DNA of 64,000 bases from Pararcticibacter amylolyticus (lineage in GTDB: Bacteria; Bacteroidota; Bacteroidia; Sphingobacteriales; Sphingobacteriaceae): assembly GCF_003130405.1 (NCBI RefSeq), contig NZ_QEAS01000009.1, forward strand, positions 35,213 to 99,212, written 5' to 3'. Below are positions 61,242-64,000 of this stretch, piece after piece. The position numbers were made by a program, and so were the translations under genes. Position 1 is the stretch's first letter, and every line of letters begins with the position of its first letter. The notes under the pieces are model-generated. The model was not told the DNA's origin, made no database searches, and saw only the letters and a list, made by a program, of their open reading frames with translations.

Positions 61242-62606
61242 ATGTTTTCAATCAACAGGTTCTTTATTAAGTTCTCCCTTGCAATGTTAATTGCAGCCCT
61301 CCTATTCGGTACTGCTGCCGCGTTTGCATTTCTTTATCCTGAACATTTTAATAAATGGCTCCCGTTTCAGCAGATGAGGCCTATGCATACCTCTGCCGCC
61401 TTATTCTGGATTATTTCGGGTGCAGCTGCCTGTGTTTGCCATTTTCAAAGCAGACATATCTTAGATGCCCGTGCTCTCAGGCAATTATTGTCAGCTTTTA
61501 AGCTAACCTGGATGCTTGTAATAATGGTAGTATTCGCATGTTATTGTATCAATGATTACGGAGGACGGGAGTATTGGGAATTTCCACCTTTTCTTAACCT
61601 GCCGCTTCTCGCAGGATGGGTACTGTTCGCCATCGTCATGCTGGCTATTTTTAAAAAAAGCGCACCTGCCTATGAATGGATGTGGATAACAGGCGTAATC
61701 TTCTTTCTGATCACCTTTACGGAACAAAACTTATGGCACTTATCCTGGTTCAGAGAATCGTATATCCGGGAAGTGACTGTACAATGGAAAGCCAATGGTT
61801 CTATGGTAGGAGCCTGGAACCAGATGATTAACGGGCTTTCAGTTTTTCTTATCATCAGGATAAGCGGAAATAAGGAGACCGCTTACTCAAAAATGACATT
61901 CTTCCTTTTCTTCCTGGGGCTTTTCAACCTCATGTTCAACTGGGGGCATCATGTTTACAATTTACCCAACGCCAACTGGATGCGCGGAGTGGCTTATGGG
62001 GTGAGTATGACTGAATGGGTTATTCTGGTTATTCTCATCAGAAACTTTAAAAGAAACATTCAGGAAGGCAGGAAGCTGAAGCATAGTCTTTCTTACCGGT
62101 TCATCAGCTCTGCACAGACCTGGATCCTGGCTAATCTTGGTTTAGCTTTACTGATGTCAATTCCTGCCATTAACCGTTATACACATGGTACTCATATTAC
62201 TGTTGCACACGCGATGGGCACAACGATCGGTATCAATACCATGATTCTTCTGGCGGCCGTTGGCTATATTCTGCATGCAGACGATATGAGTGACAGATCT
62301 GTAAGAACAATCAAACGTTCGTTGTGGTTTGCCAACGCCAGTCTTTGGGTATTCTGGTCGGCACTTGTTGTTGCAGGGATCCTTAAAGGATATCTCATAA
62401 TAAATCATCCGGAGATGTCTTTTACAGATGTAATGCAGCATGTAACCCCCTTTATACTGATTATGGCAATATCAGGCATATTGTTAATTCCTTCACTTGG
62501 ACTGATTGCATTTATCTTTATAAGGATACCGGCAGAATCCGGGAAACAAAAAGATAAAGCATCAAATGCTGCAGAGAGAGACGAACTTCCTGTATATGCC
62601 GAATAG
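61242..62606 (+). CDS. NorB-like heme-copper oxidase superfamily subunit with altered active site
   Basis: 454 residues, about 12 membrane helices. NorB landmarks: heme b His49 (RPMHTSAALFW), GREYWEFP with the calcium-site Glu110, FeB pair GHH (236-237), Glu258, heme b3 His323 (HGTHITVAHAMG). By ungapped hand alignment to Pseudomonas NorB, the third FeB ligand His207 is Asn185 (KANGSMVGAWN), Glu211 is Val189, Glu215 is Asn193, and the second heme b ligand His349 is Met325. So the scaffold is NorB but the catalytic metal site is changed. Might be a variant NO-converting enzyme (NO dismutases carry related changes) or an inactive paralogue. Heme b with Met ligation would be unusual. Confidence 0.85.
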   Translation: MFSINRFFIKFSLAMLIAALLFGTAAAFAFLYPEHFNKWLPFQQMRPMHTSAALFWIISGAAACVCHFQSRHILDARALRQLLSAFKLTWMLVIMVVFACYCINDYGGREYWEFPPFLNLPLLAGWVLFAIVMLAIFKKSAPAYEWMWITGVIFFLITFTEQNLWHLSWFRESYIREVTVQWKANGSMVGAWNQMINGLSVFLIIRISGNKETAYSKMTFFLFFLGLFNLMFNWGHHVYNLPNANWMRGVAYGVSMTEWVILVILIRNFKRNIQEGRKLKHSLSYRFISSAQTWILANLGLALLMSIPAINRYTHGTHITVAHAMGTTIGINTMILLAAVGYILHADDMSDRSVRTIKRSLWFANASLWVFWSALVVAGILKGYLIINHPEMSFTDVMQHVTPFILIMAISGILLIPSLGLIAFIFIRIPAESGKQKDKASNAAERDELPVYAE

Positions 62607-62616
62607 TAAAATAAAT

Positions 62617-63102
62617 ATGAAATCTCCACTATTATCAAGTTTGTTAATTAGCCTTTTTATTTTAAGCTCTTGTAATTCCGCGAATCAGAGACCTCCGGCG
62701 AATGAAAATGCTCCGGCATCTGAAAATACAAGTATACCAGGGATTGACCCTGCTGCTAAAAGTGACAGCAAAGGTGTCGGAAAATTCACTGCGGTAACTT
62801 TACCTGCCATCGATAAGAAGATTTCAGAAAAGGGGGCTTCGGTATTTGAATCTAAATGTATTTCTTGCCATACTCTAACAGATCAAAAGGGTATTGGCCC
62901 CGGGTTGAAAGGGATTACCACTATCCGGACACCCGAATGGATCATGAACATGATTTATAATCCGGAAGAAATGGTAAAAAAGGATCCTGTGGCAAAGGCA
63001 TTAAAAGATCAGTATAAACTTCCGATGATGATCTCCGGCGGAATTACGGATGAAGAATGCCGTGCAGTTCTGGAATATTTAAGGTCTAACGATCAAAAAT
63101 AA
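62617..63102 (+). CDS. Cytochrome c lipoprotein of the NorB-like cassette
   Basis: 161 residues from ATG 62617, 10 bases after the NorB-like stop. Lipobox LFILSSC with Cys19, then a Pro/Ala/Asn linker and one c-type heme domain with CISCH (81-85), KGIGPGLKGI and axial Met in YKLPMMIS. Resembles the cytochromes found with clade II nitrous oxide reductase and NOR genes of Bacteroidota. Likely brings electrons to the NorC-like subunit. Confidence 0.87.
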   Translation: MKSPLLSSLLISLFILSSCNSANQRPPANENAPASENTSIPGIDPAAKSDSKGVGKFTAVTLPAIDKKISEKGASVFESKCISCHTLTDQKGIGPGLKGITTIRTPEWIMNMIYNPEEMVKKDPVAKALKDQYKLPMMISGGITDEECRAVLEYLRSNDQK

Positions 63103-63186
63103 TGTGGGCTGAATAATACGCGAACAAAGCAGTGACACCCGGACATGTCATCTTCAGGTGTCCTGCATGTTCTGTAACCCTGGAAG

Positions 63187-63591
63187 TTAAACTAATACCT
63201 CTCCGGTGCTTAACTGACATACAGAAAGCACTTTAAGCCTGTTTATTCCGGAAGGTAGTTCGCATTCAACGTCTTCTCCCCTGGAATACCCGAGAAGGGC
63301 GACCGCAAGTGGGTCAGAAACCAGGATCTGATGACTGCTTCCGTCATAATCTTCGGGAGACACAATATGAACTGTGAATGTTTGATTTTTCGTGGTATTC
63401 AACACCAGCACATTGCTATTGGTAGTTACCACGTTAAGAGGAAGCCATTCTTTATCTACGATCCTGGCGGTTTTCAGTTTCCATTGAAGCTTTTTTCTGT
63501 TGTAAACCGGCATATGCAGATCCTCCATTAAGAATTCTGTAAGTAACCTGAAATCAGTTTCTGTTAATATCAATCGCGTTTCTCTTACCAT
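63187..63591 (-). CDS. GreA/GreB C-terminal/Rnk-like protein
   Basis: 134 residues. The second half has the FKBP-like GreA_C fold: VSPEDYDGSSHQILVSDPLA, then VALLGYSRGEDVECELPSG and LKVLSV. The N-terminal coiled coil of GreA is replaced by a short helical region (FRLLTEFLMEDL), as in Rnk, regulator of nucleoside diphosphate kinase, which binds RNA polymerase. A paralogue follows at 63629. Start at 63591 (MVRETRLILTETDF). Confidence 0.83.
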   Translation of the reverse strand: MVRETRLILTETDFRLLTEFLMEDLHMPVYNRKKLQWKLKTARIVDKEWLPLNVVTTNSNVLVLNTTKNQTFTVHIVSPEDYDGSSHQILVSDPLAVALLGYSRGEDVECELPSGINRLKVLSVCQLSTGEVLV

Positions 63592-63628
63592 CTCATTCCC
63601 TTTCTTTGTGTAAATTCTCTATTTTTTT

Positions 63629-64000
63629 TCAAACATCTCCGACAAGCGCGCTCTTTTGCGCCTGAACGGCGTTCAGGATCCGGAAAGCCCTTAAACCACC
63701 GGGCATTTCCCATTCCACGGTCGCGCCCGCTCTGTATCCTAATAAAGCGATTCCAATCGGGGCAAAAACGGAGATCCTGTTCATTTTCATATTTGCTTCT
63801 GCGGGAAATACGATCTGAAATTTATAGATCCGTCCCGACCCTTCTTCTTTAATTTCAACCAGGGAATCGATCCTGACCACGTCATCTGGTAATTCATCCT
63901 CATCTACCACCTTGGCTGAGTCAAGCTCCTGTCTAAGCTTCTTTTTATTAAAATCCGAAAGATCTGATGCTTCAAGATGCTTCTTTAATATATCCAGCTC
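63629..64000 (-). CDS. GreA/GreB C-terminal/Rnk-like protein, cut by window end
   Basis: The frame is open to base 64000; read upstream of 63910 it gives ELDILKKHLEASDL, SDFNKKKLRQELDSAKVV, then DEDELPDDVVRIDSL, so the apparent GTG start at 63910 is internal. The visible 123 codons contain the Rnk-type helical N-terminus and the GreA_C fold (FAPIGIALLGYRAGATVEWEMPGG). Paralogue of the gene at 63187, 37 bases apart, on the same strand. Confidence 0.82.
   Translation of the reverse strand, partial: ELDILKKHLEASDLSDFNKKKLRQELDSAKVVDEDELPDDVVRIDSLVEIKEEGSGRIYKFQIVFPAEANMKMNRISVFAPIGIALLGYRAGATVEWEMPGGLRAFRILNAVQAQKSALVGDV

Noticed and set aside
1..64000. CRISPR arrays, tRNA or rRNA genes, insertion sequences, phage genes
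   Set aside because: No spaced direct repeats, no cloverleaf or rRNA signatures, and no transposase or integrase motif found on reading.

Overview
This window looks like chromosomal DNA from a member of the Bacteroidota, most likely Sphingobacteriaceae (Pedobacter or Mucilaginibacter type). The evidence is the SusC/SusD pairs, FecR anti-sigma factors with expansion-type ECF sigma factors, AT-rich leaders without strong Shine-Dalgarno sites, TAnnTTTG-type promoter elements and many AraC regulators. GC content appears moderate (mid-40s percent by eye). Transport locus 3 (about 30-37 kb) looks visibly GC-richer. I see no tRNA, rRNA, insertion sequence, phage gene or CRISPR array.

Layout. 0-7.3 kb: end of a scramblase-like gene, then AraC regulators paired with small enzymes or a transporter (SDR enzyme, MFS exporter, alpha/beta hydrolase, HEAT-like protein). 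7.6-14.7 kb (minus strand): locus 1, ECF sigma - FecR - SusC - SusD. 15.0-24.9 kb (minus): locus 2, ECF sigma - FecR - SusC - SusD - unclassified secreted enzyme - SGNH hydrolase. 25-29.6 kb: Crp-like regulator, outer-membrane and secreted proteins, esterase, YciI protein. 29.8-36.9 kb (plus): locus 3, ECF sigma - FecR - TonB receptor - two related lipoproteins, with no SusD. 37-41.9 kb: GAPDH behind a GlxA-type regulator, a new 55-residue membrane protein, an AraC regulator and an S33 hydrolase. 42.2-49 kb: DUF1003 protein with a two-domain AcvB/VirJ protein, methyltransferase, PIF1/RecD-like helicase, thioredoxin-like protein. 49-53.4 kb: NarL-type two-component pair and two lipoproteins. 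53.8-56.4 kb: large glutaminase-A-family protein. 56.9-60.7 kb: MetNIQ methionine importer plus a methionine-type aminotransferase. 60.8-63.1 kb: NorC-like cytochrome, NorB-like heme-copper protein and a cytochrome c lipoprotein. 63.2-64 kb: two Rnk/GreA-C-type proteins, the second cut by the window edge.

How it works together. The three sigma/FecR/receptor loci each have the parts of a trans-envelope signalling circuit: an STN domain on the receptor, FecR across the inner membrane, and a dedicated ECF sigma factor. Loci 1 and 2 are probably glycan or oligomer uptake systems. Locus 3 imports something unknown.

Two signals stand out. First, in all three loci the leader between fecR and the receptor gene carries a terminator-like hairpin on the strand antisense to the receptor. 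A TACATTTG sequence, which fits the Bacteroidota -7 promoter consensus, sits over each receptor start codon on that same antisense strand. This suggests three short cis-antisense RNAs, like the DonS class known from Bacteroides. Second, the NorB-like protein keeps the NorB scaffold, but in my hand alignment it lacks one FeB histidine (Asn), the nearby glutamate (Val) and a low-spin heme ligand (Met). It may be a variant NO-converting enzyme rather than an ordinary NO reductase.
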